Assembly: GCA_031550605.1 (NCBI GenBank) | Contig: JAVBOK010000011.1 | Span: 1-64,000 of the forward strand | Reading direction: 5' to 3' | DNA length: 64,000 nucleotides | DNA from: FLUQ01 sp031550605 | Lineage (GTDB): Bacteria; Desulfobacterota; Desulfovibrionia; Desulfovibrionales; Desulfovibrionaceae | In this document: positions 8,420 through 16,426 of the stretch, piece by piece | Numbering within the stretch: the stretch's first letter is position 1 | Layout of the letters: each line of letters begins with the position of its first letter | Translations under genes and position numbers: made by a program | Notes under the pieces: model-generated | What the model saw: only the letters and a program-made list of their open reading frames with translations | The model's database searches: none | Told to the model about the DNA's origin: nothing

Positions 8420-9201
8420 AGAAGTTTCGTGGGGTTTTTCTGAAGAACCCGAACGAGATCGCTTTGCTGCGCGAAGCGAACCGTCTTGTGGCCCTGGCCC
8501 TGGATGAACTGGAAGCCGCGGTGCAGGCCGGCGTTAAGACCATGTTCTTTGAAGAAATCGCGCGTGATTTTTGTTCCCGGCATAGTGTCAAACCCGCGTT
8601 TTTGGGCTATATGGGTTTTCCGTATGCGCTGTGTTGTTCGGTGAACGAAGAAGTTGTGCACGGGTTTCCCTCGGACCGGGTTTTACGCGAAGGCGACATC
8701 GTCAGCTTTGACATGGGTGTCATTTTCGAAGGGTTTTACGGCGATTCCGCCCGCACGGCGGCGGTGGGGACCATCACCCCGAAGAACAGACGGCTTCTGG
8801 AAGTTACCCGCGAAGCGTTGTTCAAGGGCATTGTGGCGGCCCGGCTGGGCAACGATTTGCGCGATATCGGCGCCGCGGTGCAGGACCATGTGGAGGCCAA
8901 CGGATTTTCGGTTATCCGCAGATTCGTGGGGCACGGCATCGGCAGAAACCTGCACGAAAAGCCGGAACTGCCCAACTACCGCGCGCCGGGGCTGCCGGAA
9001 CTGCCGTTGCAGGAAGGCATGGTGCTGGCTATCGAACCGATGGTCGCCATGGGTACGCATGAAGTGGACATTCTGGCGGACGGCTGGACGGCGGTCACCC
9101 GCGACAGGGGCATGGCCGCGCATTTTGAGCATTCGGTTGTCGTGACTGCCCAGGGACCCGAGATCTTGAGTTTGTCGCCGCGAGTGAACCAGGCCGCTTG
9201 A
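8416..9201 (+). CDS. map: Type I methionine aminopeptidase
   Basis: A 261-residue dimetal enzyme that removes the N-terminal methionine from new proteins. The metal and catalytic residues are visible: His82 in EVVHGF, Asp99 and Asp110 in SFDMGVIFEGFYGDSA, the His of GHGIGRNLHEKPE, the Glu of AIEPMV and the Glu of HFEHSV. The GTG start overlaps the secY stop (GTGA), pointing to translational coupling. Downstream are rpmJ and the alpha-operon genes. Confidence 0.97.
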   Translation: MKKFRGVFLKNPNEIALLREANRLVALALDELEAAVQAGVKTMFFEEIARDFCSRHSVKPAFLGYMGFPYALCCSVNEEVVHGFPSDRVLREGDIVSFDMGVIFEGFYGDSARTAAVGTITPKNRRLLEVTREALFKGIVAARLGNDLRDIGAAVQDHVEANGFSVIRRFVGHGIGRNLHEKPELPNYRAPGLPELPLQEGMVLAIEPMVAMGTHEVDILADGWTAVTRDRGMAAHFEHSVVVTAQGPEILSLSPRVNQAA

Positions 9202-9299
9202 CGGGTATCCTTTCCGGTGCTATGACTCGTAGTTCAATTTTTTTGTTTGTTATTGTGTCTGATTTTCGGACACGCGATGCGACGGTGTAGGAGTAGATC

Positions 9300-9413
9300 A
9301 TGAAAGTCAGGCCTTCCGTAAAAAAAATGTGCCCGAAGTGCAAAGTCATCCGCCGTTGCGGCGTTTTGCGGGTAATCTGCGATAACCCCCGGCACAAGCA
9401 GCGCCAGGGCTGA
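9300..9413 (+). CDS. rpmJ: 50S ribosomal protein bL36, zinc form
   Basis: A 37-residue protein, MKVRPSVKKMCPKCKVIRR continuing to CDNPRHKQRQG. The three cysteines and one histidine (C11, C14, C27, H32) form the zinc site of the C+ type bL36. A GGAG site lies upstream of the ATG. It sits between map and rpsM, as expected. Confidence 0.97.
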   Translation: MKVRPSVKKMCPKCKVIRRCGVLRVICDNPRHKQRQG

Positions 9414-9431
9414 GCGAAGCAGGAGTTTCAC

Positions 9432-9800
9432 GTGGCCAGAATAGCTGGAGTTGATTTGCCTAGAGGCAAGCGCGCGGATATCGCCCTGACCTATATTTAC
9501 GGGATCGGGCGGGCCACCGCGCTGAAGATTCTTGATGTCACGGGCGTTGACTGGACCCGGGGCATTGATGACCTTTCCGCTGACGAAATCAATGAGATCC
9601 GTAAGGAACTCGAGCAGAACCATAAGGTTGAGGGCGACCTGCGGCGTGAAGTGTCCGGCAGCATCAAGCGGCTTATGGACATAGGCTGCTACCGGGGTCT
9701 GCGGCACAGAAAGGGCCTGCCCTGCCGGGGGCAACGCACGCACACCAATGCGCGCACCCGTAAGGGCCCCCGCAGAGGCGCGACGCCCAAGAAGAAATAG
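9432..9800 (+). CDS. rpsM: 30S ribosomal protein uS13
   Basis: A 122-residue 30S head protein. ARIAGVDLPRGKRADIALTY opens the protein and the basic tail GQRTHTNARTRKGPRRG is the family signature. It starts at GTG, with AGGAG 7 bases upstream. rpsK follows after 27 bases. Confidence 0.99.
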   Translation: MARIAGVDLPRGKRADIALTYIYGIGRATALKILDVTGVDWTRGIDDLSADEINEIRKELEQNHKVEGDLRREVSGSIKRLMDIGCYRGLRHRKGLPCRGQRTHTNARTRKGPRRGATPKKK

Positions 9801-9827
9801 TTAACCCACCCAATCGAGAGTGCAGTC

Positions 9828-10217
9828 ATGGCTAAAGCCAAGCGTACGGTTAAAAAGAAAGAAAAAAAGAACGTGCCGGTCGGGATCGTGCATATCCAGG
9901 CCTCATTCAATAATACGATTATTACCTTTACCGATACCCGGGGCAACGCGGTCAGCTGGGCGTCCGCCGGCCAGGCCGGCTTCAAGGGGTCGCGCAAGTC
10001 GACGCCTTTTGCCGCCCAGGTGGCTGCCGAGCAGGCCGCCCGTCGGGCTCAGGACAACGGCATGCGCACGGTGGGCATTTATGTGCAGGGGCCCGGAACG
10101 GGGCGTGAATCCGCCATGCGGGCCGTCAACTCCGCCGGGTTCAAAGTCGCTTTCATCAGAGACGTGACCCCCATTCCGCATAATGGCTGCCGTCCTCCCA
10201 AGCGGCGCCGGGTCTGA
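9828..10217 (+). CDS. rpsK: 30S ribosomal protein uS11
   Basis: A 129-residue platform protein. GIVHIQASFNNTIITFTDTR and the C-terminal signature RDVTPIPHNGCRPPKRRRV are in place. In related bacteria the next gene is rpsD; here 117 non-coding bases lead straight to rpoA. Confidence 0.99.
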   Translation: MAKAKRTVKKKEKKNVPVGIVHIQASFNNTIITFTDTRGNAVSWASAGQAGFKGSRKSTPFAAQVAAEQAARRAQDNGMRTVGIYVQGPGTGRESAMRAVNSAGFKVAFIRDVTPIPHNGCRPPKRRRV

Positions 10218-10334
10218 TGGCCGGTTTTCCCCCGGCAACGGTATAGGCGACCGGCTTCGCGCAATGCGATGCACGGTCGCCGGTGTGGCATCTGTCTTGG
10301 CAACGGCCGCCACGCGTACTCCAAATAAGCGGGT

Positions 10335-11384
10335 ATGAGCATGCTCACAAAACAAGGCGACAGGCTGATTAACGCCCGGAACTGGTCGGAATTGGTCAAG
10401 CCGGAACAGATATTGCGCGACAGCGACCCCGCTGACACGCAGTATGGCAAATTTGTGTGCGAGCCTCTGGAACGGGGCTATGCCACAACTTTGGGTAACG
10501 CGCTGCGGCGCGTTCTTTTGGCCTCCCTTCAGGGGGCCGCGCTGGTGGCTGTCAAAATTTCCGGAGTGCAGCACGAATTCACGACGATTCCCGGCGTTCT
10601 TGAGGACGCCACCAACATCATTTTGAATCTGAAACAGGTTCGCTTGTCCATGGATACCGATGCCCCCCAGCGTCTTACACTTGACGTGAAAGGCAAGGGA
10701 GAGATCACGGCAGGCGCCATTGCCTGCACCCAGCATGTCACGGTGCTGAACCCGGAACTGCCGCTTTTTACTATGACCGAGGACATTGAACTGGCCATCG
10801 AACTTGAAGCGCGCATGGGCAAAGGGTACGTACCCGCCGACATGCACGAGGGCCTGTCCGAGGAAATCGGTTTGATTGCTCTGGACGCCAGCTTTTCGCC
10901 CATCCGCAAGGTCGCCTACGCCGTGGAGCAGGCGCGCGTGGGGCAGATGACCAACTATGACAAGCTGATCCTTGAGGTGTGGACGGATGGTTCCGTTACG
11001 CCCGAAGACGCCATTGCCTATTCCGCCAAGATTCTGAAAGACCAGATATCCGTGTTCATCAACTTTGACGAACGCGCGGCGGGCGGTTCCGGCGGCAGCA
11101 GTTCCGGCATTTCCGATCTGAACGAGAATGTGTTCAAGTCCATTGACGAACTTGAGCTGTCGGTCCGGGCCACCAACTGTTTAAAGAGCGCCAACATTGA
11201 CCTTGTCGGCGAACTGGTGCAGAAGACCGAAGCGGAAATGTTGAAGACCAAGAATTTCGGCCGCAAATCCCTTGACGAAATCCGCAAGGTTCTGGCGGAA
11301 ATGGGCCTTGATTTCGGCATGAAAATAGACGGATTCGAGAAGAAATACCAGGAATGGAAGGGGAAGCAGCAAAATGAGGCATAA
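10335..11384 (+). CDS. rpoA: RNA polymerase alpha subunit
   Basis: A 349-residue protein. The N-terminal assembly domain includes GYATTLGNALRRVLLASL and the region MGKGYVPADMHEG. After a Gly/Ser-rich linker near residue 255, the C-terminal domain has the helix-hairpin-helix block LSVRATNCLKSANIDLVGEL and NFGRKSLDEIRKVLAEMGL that contacts UP elements and activators. A second ATG lies six bases inside the first. It overlaps rplQ by 11 bases. Confidence 0.99.
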   Translation: MSMLTKQGDRLINARNWSELVKPEQILRDSDPADTQYGKFVCEPLERGYATTLGNALRRVLLASLQGAALVAVKISGVQHEFTTIPGVLEDATNIILNLKQVRLSMDTDAPQRLTLDVKGKGEITAGAIACTQHVTVLNPELPLFTMTEDIELAIELEARMGKGYVPADMHEGLSEEIGLIALDASFSPIRKVAYAVEQARVGQMTNYDKLILEVWTDGSVTPEDAIAYSAKILKDQISVFINFDERAAGGSGGSSSGISDLNENVFKSIDELELSVRATNCLKSANIDLVGELVQKTEAEMLKTKNFGRKSLDEIRKVLAEMGLDFGMKIDGFEKKYQEWKGKQQNEA

Positions 11385-11925
11385 GAATTCCGGGCGCAAA
11401 CTGAGCCGGACTCCCGCTCACCGCAAGGCGCTGTTCCGCAACATGGCCAAGGCGCTGCTCACTTACGGGCGCATCACGACAACCGAAGCGAAAGCCAAAG
11501 AGCTGCGCGGCGTTGTTGAACCGCTGATTACGCTCGGCCTGAAAAACGATCTGCATGCCCGGCGCGAAGCGTACCGGGTGCTGGGCAACCACAAGCTGGT
11601 CAAGCGCCTGTTTGATGCGATTGCTCCTGAATTTGCCGGCATTCCCGGCGGTTTCACCAGGGTAATCAAGCTCAGCCTGCCCCGGCAGGGCGATGCGGCC
11701 CCCATGGCCGTCATTGAACTGACCCGTGGCGCGCCTGCGCTGGATGCTCCGGCCAAGGCCGTTGCGGAAAAGGCAAAAGCCAGGGAAAACAAGGCGAAAA
11801 CTCCCAAGGCCGACGCTCCGGCCAAACAGCCCAAGCCCAAAGCCCCCAAAGCCACGGCGCCCAAAGCGCCCAAGGCTGCCCCAAAAGCCGCGGCTCCCAA
11901 AAAGCTGAAAATCGGCGGCGAATGA
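11374..11925 (+). CDS. rplQ: 50S ribosomal protein bL17 with a long Ala/Pro/Lys tail
   Basis: A 183-residue protein. The first 125 or so residues are ordinary bL17 (MRHKNSGRKLSRTPAHRKAL, then ALLTYGRITTTEAKAKELRG). The remaining 60 or so are an Ala/Pro/Lys-rich low-complexity extension with repeated PKAPKA units ending KKLKIGGE; bL17 proteins without such a tail are about 115-130 residues. The ATG lies inside the end of rpoA. A terminator follows. Confidence 0.97.
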   Translation: MRHKNSGRKLSRTPAHRKALFRNMAKALLTYGRITTTEAKAKELRGVVEPLITLGLKNDLHARREAYRVLGNHKLVKRLFDAIAPEFAGIPGGFTRVIKLSLPRQGDAAPMAVIELTRGAPALDAPAKAVAEKAKARENKAKTPKADAPAKQPKPKAPKATAPKAPKAAPKAAAPKKLKIGGE

Positions 11926-11973
11926 TCGGCGAAGGCGGGGGGTGAACACCGCCAGCGCGTTGGCCCGAATGTG

Positions 11974-12010
11974 GCGAAGGCCGCTTTCCTTTGCGGAAAG
12001 CGGCCTTCGC
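11974..12010 (+). terminator. Terminator after rplQ
   Basis: A perfect 16-bp stem (GCGAAGGCCGCTTTCC with its complement at 11995-12010) with a five-base loop lies about 50 bases after the rplQ stop. Only a short T-rich tract follows. The gene on the other side, nhaC, is convergent, so the stem may stop transcription from both directions. Confidence 0.85.
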
Positions 12011-12076
12011 TTGTATCCAGAGGCCGGGCAATGGGGCCGGGCGGGTTGGCGTTACCCCCTCCGCGGGGGCGCATCA

Positions 12077-13534
12077 TCAGTCCGCGGCCTGCAGCCCTCC
12101 GCCGGGCTGGCTGATGGGCGCCTTTTCCTTGTCAATCGGCTCGCCGGTTACCGGGTCAATATAGCGGATGCTGATCCCCGTGTATGAAAGGACAAGGGTG
12201 ATCACGGGGCACAGGTAGCACAGGAAGACATAGGGGAGATAGTCCCAGTAGGTCACGCTCAGGGCGGCCGAAAAAAACATGGCGTTGGTGTGCCAGGGGA
12301 TCAGCGAACCGCCCATGGTGCTGGTGTCTTCCATTGTGCGCGAGAGCATTTCGGGCGCAACGCCCTTTTCCCGGTACAGGGGGGCCAGCAGTTTTCCGGT
12401 GATGACCTGGGCCATGGACTGGGTGCAGCCGACCGCGCCGGACAGATACGACACGCCCATGGTCGCCCATATCAGGCGGGGAAACGTGGTGGTCTGCTTG
12501 ATGATGAGATTGAGGAAGTTGCCCAGAATGCCCATCCGTTCCAACATGCCGCCCAGGCCCATGCCGAAAATCATGATATACGCGACATCCATCATGCTGT
12601 TGACTCCGCCCCGGTTCAGCAGCCGTTTGATCAGATAAATGTCCGAATCGATGCTGAAACCTTTGTGCATGGCGGTAACGACTTCTTTGATGCCGGCGCC
12701 CTGGGTGACCATGGCCAGTATGCCGCCGGACAAAGCGCCGATCAGGATTGTCGGCAGCGCGGGTGTTTTGAAGACCAGCAGGACGATGACCAGAACAATC
12801 GGCAACAGGGCCACCGGGCCGATATCAAAAATTTTCTGCAGACCCGCCATATACTCGGCCACGGCTTTGGGGTCGTAGTTGGAAGCCGAGTAGTTCGCCC
12901 CCAGAATGTAGAAAAGAACCAGACAGATCAGCCAGGCGGGAACAGTGTTCCACATCATGGAGCCGATGTGCTTGAACAACTCGCCGCCGGCCATGGCGGG
13001 GCACAGGTTCGTGGTGTCGGAAAAAGGGGACATTTTGTCGCCGAACAGCGCGCCGCAGATGACCGCTCCGGCGACCAGCCCGGCGGGAAACCCCATGCTC
13101 AGGCCTATCCCCATCATGGCAAGGCCGGCGGATCCGGCGGAACCATACGACGTTCCCGTTGCCATGGACAGCATGGAGCACAGGATCAGCGTGGCCGGCA
13201 GGAAAACCTGGGGGCTGATGATTGTAAGGCCGTAGTAAATGATTGTCGGCACGGTGGCGGAGAGGATCCAGGTGCCGATCAGGGCACCCACGGAGACGGT
13301 GATCAGGACCGAAACAAAGCCGTCGCTGATCGCACCCACGGCGTATTTCTGGATTTGCACCCAATCGAGCTTCCGGATAACGGAGTATGCGAAGATGGCA
13401 ATCCAGCAGAGCAGGAGAGGAATGACCAGAGACAGTTTAAGCCGTACGCACACAACGATAATCGTGACAATGGCCAGCATGATGAGGACAGAATCAGCAA
13501 AAGAAACCTGCATGTTCTTTTCGTGATGTTTCAT
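12077..13534 (-). CDS. nhaC: Na+/H+ antiporter, NhaC family
   Basis: An integral inner-membrane protein of about 485 residues with roughly a dozen hydrophobic segments. It exchanges sodium (or a similar cation or amine metabolite) for protons. The family signature is visible in ICGALFGDKMSPFSDTTNL and in the late region EDTSTMGGSLIPWHTNAMF. The start MKHHEKNMQVSFADS (13534) is chosen over an in-frame ATG 33 bases further out because AAAGGG precedes it. It is alone between the rplQ terminator and a long gene-free stretch. The substrate cannot be fixed from sequence: some family members exchange malate/lactate or tyrosine/tyramine. Confidence 0.88.
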   Translation of the reverse strand: MKHHEKNMQVSFADSVLIMLAIVTIIVVCVRLKLSLVIPLLLCWIAIFAYSVIRKLDWVQIQKYAVGAISDGFVSVLITVSVGALIGTWILSATVPTIIYYGLTIISPQVFLPATLILCSMLSMATGTSYGSAGSAGLAMMGIGLSMGFPAGLVAGAVICGALFGDKMSPFSDTTNLCPAMAGGELFKHIGSMMWNTVPAWLICLVLFYILGANYSASNYDPKAVAEYMAGLQKIFDIGPVALLPIVLVIVLLVFKTPALPTILIGALSGGILAMVTQGAGIKEVVTAMHKGFSIDSDIYLIKRLLNRGGVNSMMDVAYIMIFGMGLGGMLERMGILGNFLNLIIKQTTTFPRLIWATMGVSYLSGAVGCTQSMAQVITGKLLAPLYREKGVAPEMLSRTMEDTSTMGGSLIPWHTNAMFFSAALSVTYWDYLPYVFLCYLCPVITLVLSYTGISIRYIDPVTGEPIDKEKAPISQPGGGLQAAD

Positions 13535-14111
13535 ACGGTACCCTTTGTTTTGTGCATTTCTTTGCATTGTGCGCCTACATAAACAGTTGGTCCCTTTGCG
13601 GTTGGAAAAAACAGGATCTGAGCGGGGGGCAGGTTTTCTGCAAATCGGCGGTCCGGAAAATTTTCGAAAACGTTTTCTGTAAAAGCAGATACGCGCCGGA
13701 ATCCAAAGGCGCTGCCATGGCGTTGCACAACTCTATCCATGACAGAGATCTTGCTTTTTTGCTTCTGCGGTTACCCGGTGATGCGTGGATTCATAAAAAT
13801 GGCATAATTCCGATCGTTATGGCAAGAAAACAGTCTATATAAAGGAGAACAGCGGCGAAAATTTTTTGTATCGCGTTGGGCTGTTTGTCGTTTCAAGGAA
13901 AAACGGTCCTGTTTTTCTTCCTGTTCGCCGGCAGTATAAAGCTTTTTATTCAAGATTTAAACCAGATATTTTGCATTTTCTCGGGAACGGGCGCAATTCG
14001 CCTGCCATGGGGGCGGCACGGTTCGCGTTTGCGGGGCGGAAGGCGGTTTTTGCCCGCCGCGGAAACGGCAGCGGTTTCCGCCGAGAGGGCCGCATTGTCT
14101 TTGCCGGCGCG
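13535..14111. other. 577-base gene-free stretch upstream of nhaC
   Basis: No convincing gene is seen; the open frames here have no ribosome sites and no recognisable products. It holds the nhaC leader and, at 13656-13677, two adjacent perfect palindromes (listed separately). The part after 13800 is relatively AT-rich and ends at the 3' end of the EamA gene. Confidence 0.6.
13656..13677. promoter_or_regulatory. Two abutting palindromes, candidate operator of nhaC
   Basis: GAAAATTTTC (13656-13665) is followed directly by GAAAACGTTTTC (13666-13677), each perfectly self-complementary. The second, with a central CG, has the look of LacI/GalR-type operators. They lie about 120-145 bases upstream of the nhaC ATG. 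No regulator gene is adjacent, so the link to nhaC is inferred from position only. Confidence 0.4.
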
Positions 14112-15158
14112 TCATGCCCGCTGGATCAGCCGGATGCCCGACAGGACCAGAATCAGGCCGGCGGCCAGCGACCAGTCCAGGGTTTCGTTCAGGATCAGCC
14201 AGCCGCTGACAATGCCGAATACCGGCACCAGATTGATGAACACGGCCGCCCGGCCGGCGCCCAGGCGCATGATACCCAGGTAGTACAGGGTAAAGCCCAG
14301 GGCGGTGCCCAAAGTTCCGAGAAAGGCCAGGGACAGCCAGGTGACGGGACTGAAGGCCAGAAAGGCCAGAGGGCCGCTTTCCAGGCAGGCGGCCGGCCCG
14401 AGGAAGAGCAGGCCGAAAATGCAGGCCCAGGTGGTGGACATCAGAGGGCTGAGGCGTTCGAGAGCCATTTTGCCCAGCAGCGAATACGAAGCCCAGCACA
14501 GGACGCAGCCGAAAATCAGGACGTCGCCCAGACCTGTCTGTCCGGAAAAGACGTTCCAGGGGCTGCCGTGGGTGACGGTCACGGCCGCGCCGGCCAGCGC
14601 GCAGGAAAAGCCGAGCGCGCCGAAGGGGGTGATCCGTTCTTTGAAAAAGAGCGCCAGACCCAGATAGGTCATGCTGGGGTTGATCGCCACGATGACCGAA
14701 GCCCGGCCGGCTTCGGTCAGTCCGAGCCCTTTGATGAAGAAATAATTGTACCCGAACATGCCGGTCAGGCCCAGCAGGGCCAGGAGCGCCCCGTCGCGGA
14801 ACGGCAGGCCGCGGGGGACCAGGCGCCCTTCCCTGCGCAGGGTCAGGGGGATCAGCACCACAGCGGCCAGGACGAAACGCCAGAATGCGCCGGTCAGGGG
14901 GGCGCTGTCCATGGCGACCAGGCGCCCGGCGACAAAAGTGCCGCCCCAGGCCGCCATGGTCAGCAACAACAGGATGTAGATCAGATTGGCGGAAACGTTG
15001 CGGCCGGCCTGGCCGTATTGCCTGGCGTCCGAGGGGGAAGGGGCGGACAGGGCATCACGTTCCGGGGTTGAAGCATGCACGGCGGGTGTCCGTTTTTTGC
15101 CCTGCGGCAGAGCAGCGTTGAAATTTTTCCATGCACCGATGGTGAAAGAATTACACAA
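14112..15158 (-). CDS. EamA/DMT-family exporter
   Basis: An inner-membrane protein of up to 348 residues with about ten transmembrane segments in two EamA repeats, the drug/metabolite transporter fold. Typical stretches are MAAWGGTFVAGRLVAMDSAP at the first helix and FGALGFSCALAGAAVTV later. The outermost start is a TTG at 15158 inside a palindrome; a GTG near 15080 or a start nearer the first helix (about residue 55) is at least as likely, since the first 50 residues are not membrane-like. The substrate is unknown; related proteins export amino acids or other small metabolites. Confidence 0.85.
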   Translation of the reverse strand: MCNSFTIGAWKNFNAALPQGKKRTPAVHASTPERDALSAPSPSDARQYGQAGRNVSANLIYILLLLTMAAWGGTFVAGRLVAMDSAPLTGAFWRFVLAAVVLIPLTLRREGRLVPRGLPFRDGALLALLGLTGMFGYNYFFIKGLGLTEAGRASVIVAINPSMTYLGLALFFKERITPFGALGFSCALAGAAVTVTHGSPWNVFSGQTGLGDVLIFGCVLCWASYSLLGKMALERLSPLMSTTWACIFGLLFLGPAACLESGPLAFLAFSPVTWLSLAFLGTLGTALGFTLYYLGIMRLGAGRAAVFINLVPVFGIVSGWLILNETLDWSLAAGLILVLSGIRLIQRA

Positions 15159-15165
15159 TTCTTTC
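15144..15165. promoter_or_regulatory. Perfect 9+9 palindrome at the 5' end of the EamA gene
   Basis: GAAAGAATT-acac-AATTCTTTC, arms of nine bases around four. It overlaps the outermost possible start codon of the exporter gene, so if that gene starts further in, this lies in its leader or promoter. This is a typical size for a dimeric repressor site; no regulator is known. Confidence 0.4.
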
Positions 15166-15480
15166 TCCGGACGCGGGCAAGCCGCCTCGGCTTGTCCCGG
15201 GGCGCGGTTCCGGGCGGCGGCTTCGCTGCGCCGCGTATCCGCCGGACACTTTCAAAATTAATTTGCTTTTGAGATTTATATATTGAAATTACTAAATAAA
15301 ATATTTTTAAATAATTTTATACCAATAATAATACCAACTACTTTCGGAGATGAGGCCGGACTTTTGGGGACGGCGTTGTCCAACTTTTTTATAATAGGCT
15401 GTGCCGCAGTTAATGATTGATATGCTATTTTAGCAGGTTCGTGAACATGTGGGGGCAATCCGAATTTTGAAATCCTAGTG
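15166..15480. other. Gene-free AT-rich stretch, left edge of a decayed element
   Basis: The first 80 bases are GC-rich like the chromosome, then composition changes abruptly near 15255 to very AT-rich DNA. No gene is seen. A 10-base sequence at 15283-15292 recurs at 19046-19055 beyond the integrase and may mark the element end (listed separately). Confidence 0.5.
15283..15292. repeat. Candidate left attachment repeat (10 bases)
   Basis: TTGAAATTAC, also present at 19046-19055. The two copies bracket the AT-rich gene, the KilA-N gene and the broken integrase. Ten bases in AT-rich DNA can match by chance, so this is only a candidate for the att core. Confidence 0.2.
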
Positions 15481-15954
15481 TCACTTGCGCTGCAGTATGA
15501 ACTCCCAGGGCCGTCCCCAGGTACAACCGTATCTCAGGCGTCCATCAGGAAGCGCTAAGATATAATCTGGAAATTTCACTCGCTCTAACCATACTACTAA
15601 CGTCTCCGGTGGTATCAAATCAGGATGGCTCCGCGATTTCTCAATATTTTTTATAGGATATATTGTATCTCTTCCAAGCACACTGCGAATGAATCTCATC
15701 TTACTGATATCAAAAATAAAAATAGCCGAAGATGCTTTTTTAAGAAGTTCTTGTTTGTCATTTTCGCCAAAGTACCTCATCAAATCTTCTTTTTTTGTGG
15801 CCTCAATGACAATCACCCAACTACCGTGCATCGCCTGGCATTTTGTCGCGCAAAACGCTATATCGGTATAAAAAAGTACAGCGCATACACACAAGAGAAC
15901 AACTAGGTAGCTATATCTGTGTGGTCTCAAAACCACGGCAATCCCCATGCGCAT
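15481..15954 (-). CDS. Secreted hypothetical protein, AT-rich gene
   Basis: A 157-residue protein I do not recognise. It has a clear N-terminal hydrophobic signal segment (YLVVLLCVCAVLFYTDIAFC) after a short basic stretch, then a soluble domain of about 115 residues with WVIVIEATKKEDLMRYFGE and a C-terminal YGCTWGRPWEFILQRK. It is probably exported. Base and codon use are far more AT-rich than in flanking genes, a sign of transfer. Three close starts exist (TTG 15960, ATG 15954, ATG 15948); the first ATG is used. No strong ribosome site is seen. Confidence 0.6.
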   Translation of the reverse strand: MRMGIAVVLRPHRYSYLVVLLCVCAVLFYTDIAFCATKCQAMHGSWVIVIEATKKEDLMRYFGENDKQELLKKASSAIFIFDISKMRFIRSVLGRDTIYPIKNIEKSRSHPDLIPPETLVVWLERVKFPDYILALPDGRLRYGCTWGRPWEFILQRK

Positions 15955-16094
15955 CGTCAAAATTTAGGAATCAATCGTTTACTAAACACAGCTTTAATAA
16001 TACGTCCTGAAAGAGGCGGAGTAAACCAGTCAAAAAACTATGGTGTCACGGTGTTTGCAGCCAGGTGCGGTACATGTCCCGCACGTCCCGGCGC

Positions 16095-16421
16095 TTATCT
16101 GAATTCCGATACGGCTCCAATGCGCTTTTTGCTTTTTCGCCTTTGGCGGTTGAGCGGAATGGTCGCGCAGTCTTCACGAAGTGAAGCATACTGCGCTATA
16201 TTTATGCTCTCCGCAAAGACTCGGAGCAGACCGCCCGCCATTTCCCATGTCGCCCGCGCTGACTCTTCCGCGCCCGAAGCCTCGCAGAGCGCACCCGGTT
16301 TCCGAAGGAAACTGGTAAGTGCGCCCTCACCGTTGTGAGGGACTGGAGTTGCCCTATGCACCAGGACGATTACAGTGTTTTTCCTTTTACCAACGGGCAC
16401 CCGCGCATGACAAAAAAGCAC
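16095..16421 (-). CDS. Small basic hypothetical protein downstream of the KilA-N gene
   Basis: A 108-residue frame starting at GTG six bases after the stop of the KilA-N gene. It includes PHNGEGALTSFLRKPGALCE and ends in a basic tail with QRRKSKKR. I do not recognise it with certainty; small proteins of this look occur in phage-like integrative elements. No signal peptide or membrane segment. It could also be a chance frame. The close spacing behind the KilA-N gene is the main support. Confidence 0.35.
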   Translation of the reverse strand: MLFCHARVPVGKRKNTVIVLVHRATPVPHNGEGALTSFLRKPGALCEASGAEESARATWEMAGGLLRVFAESINIAQYASLREDCATIPLNRQRRKSKKRIGAVSEFR

Positions 16422-16426
16422 AAAAC

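Noticed and set aside
13866..15071. Plus-strand frame of 401 codons
   Set aside because: Antisense of the EamA exporter, Gln/Gly-rich, no recognisable domain.
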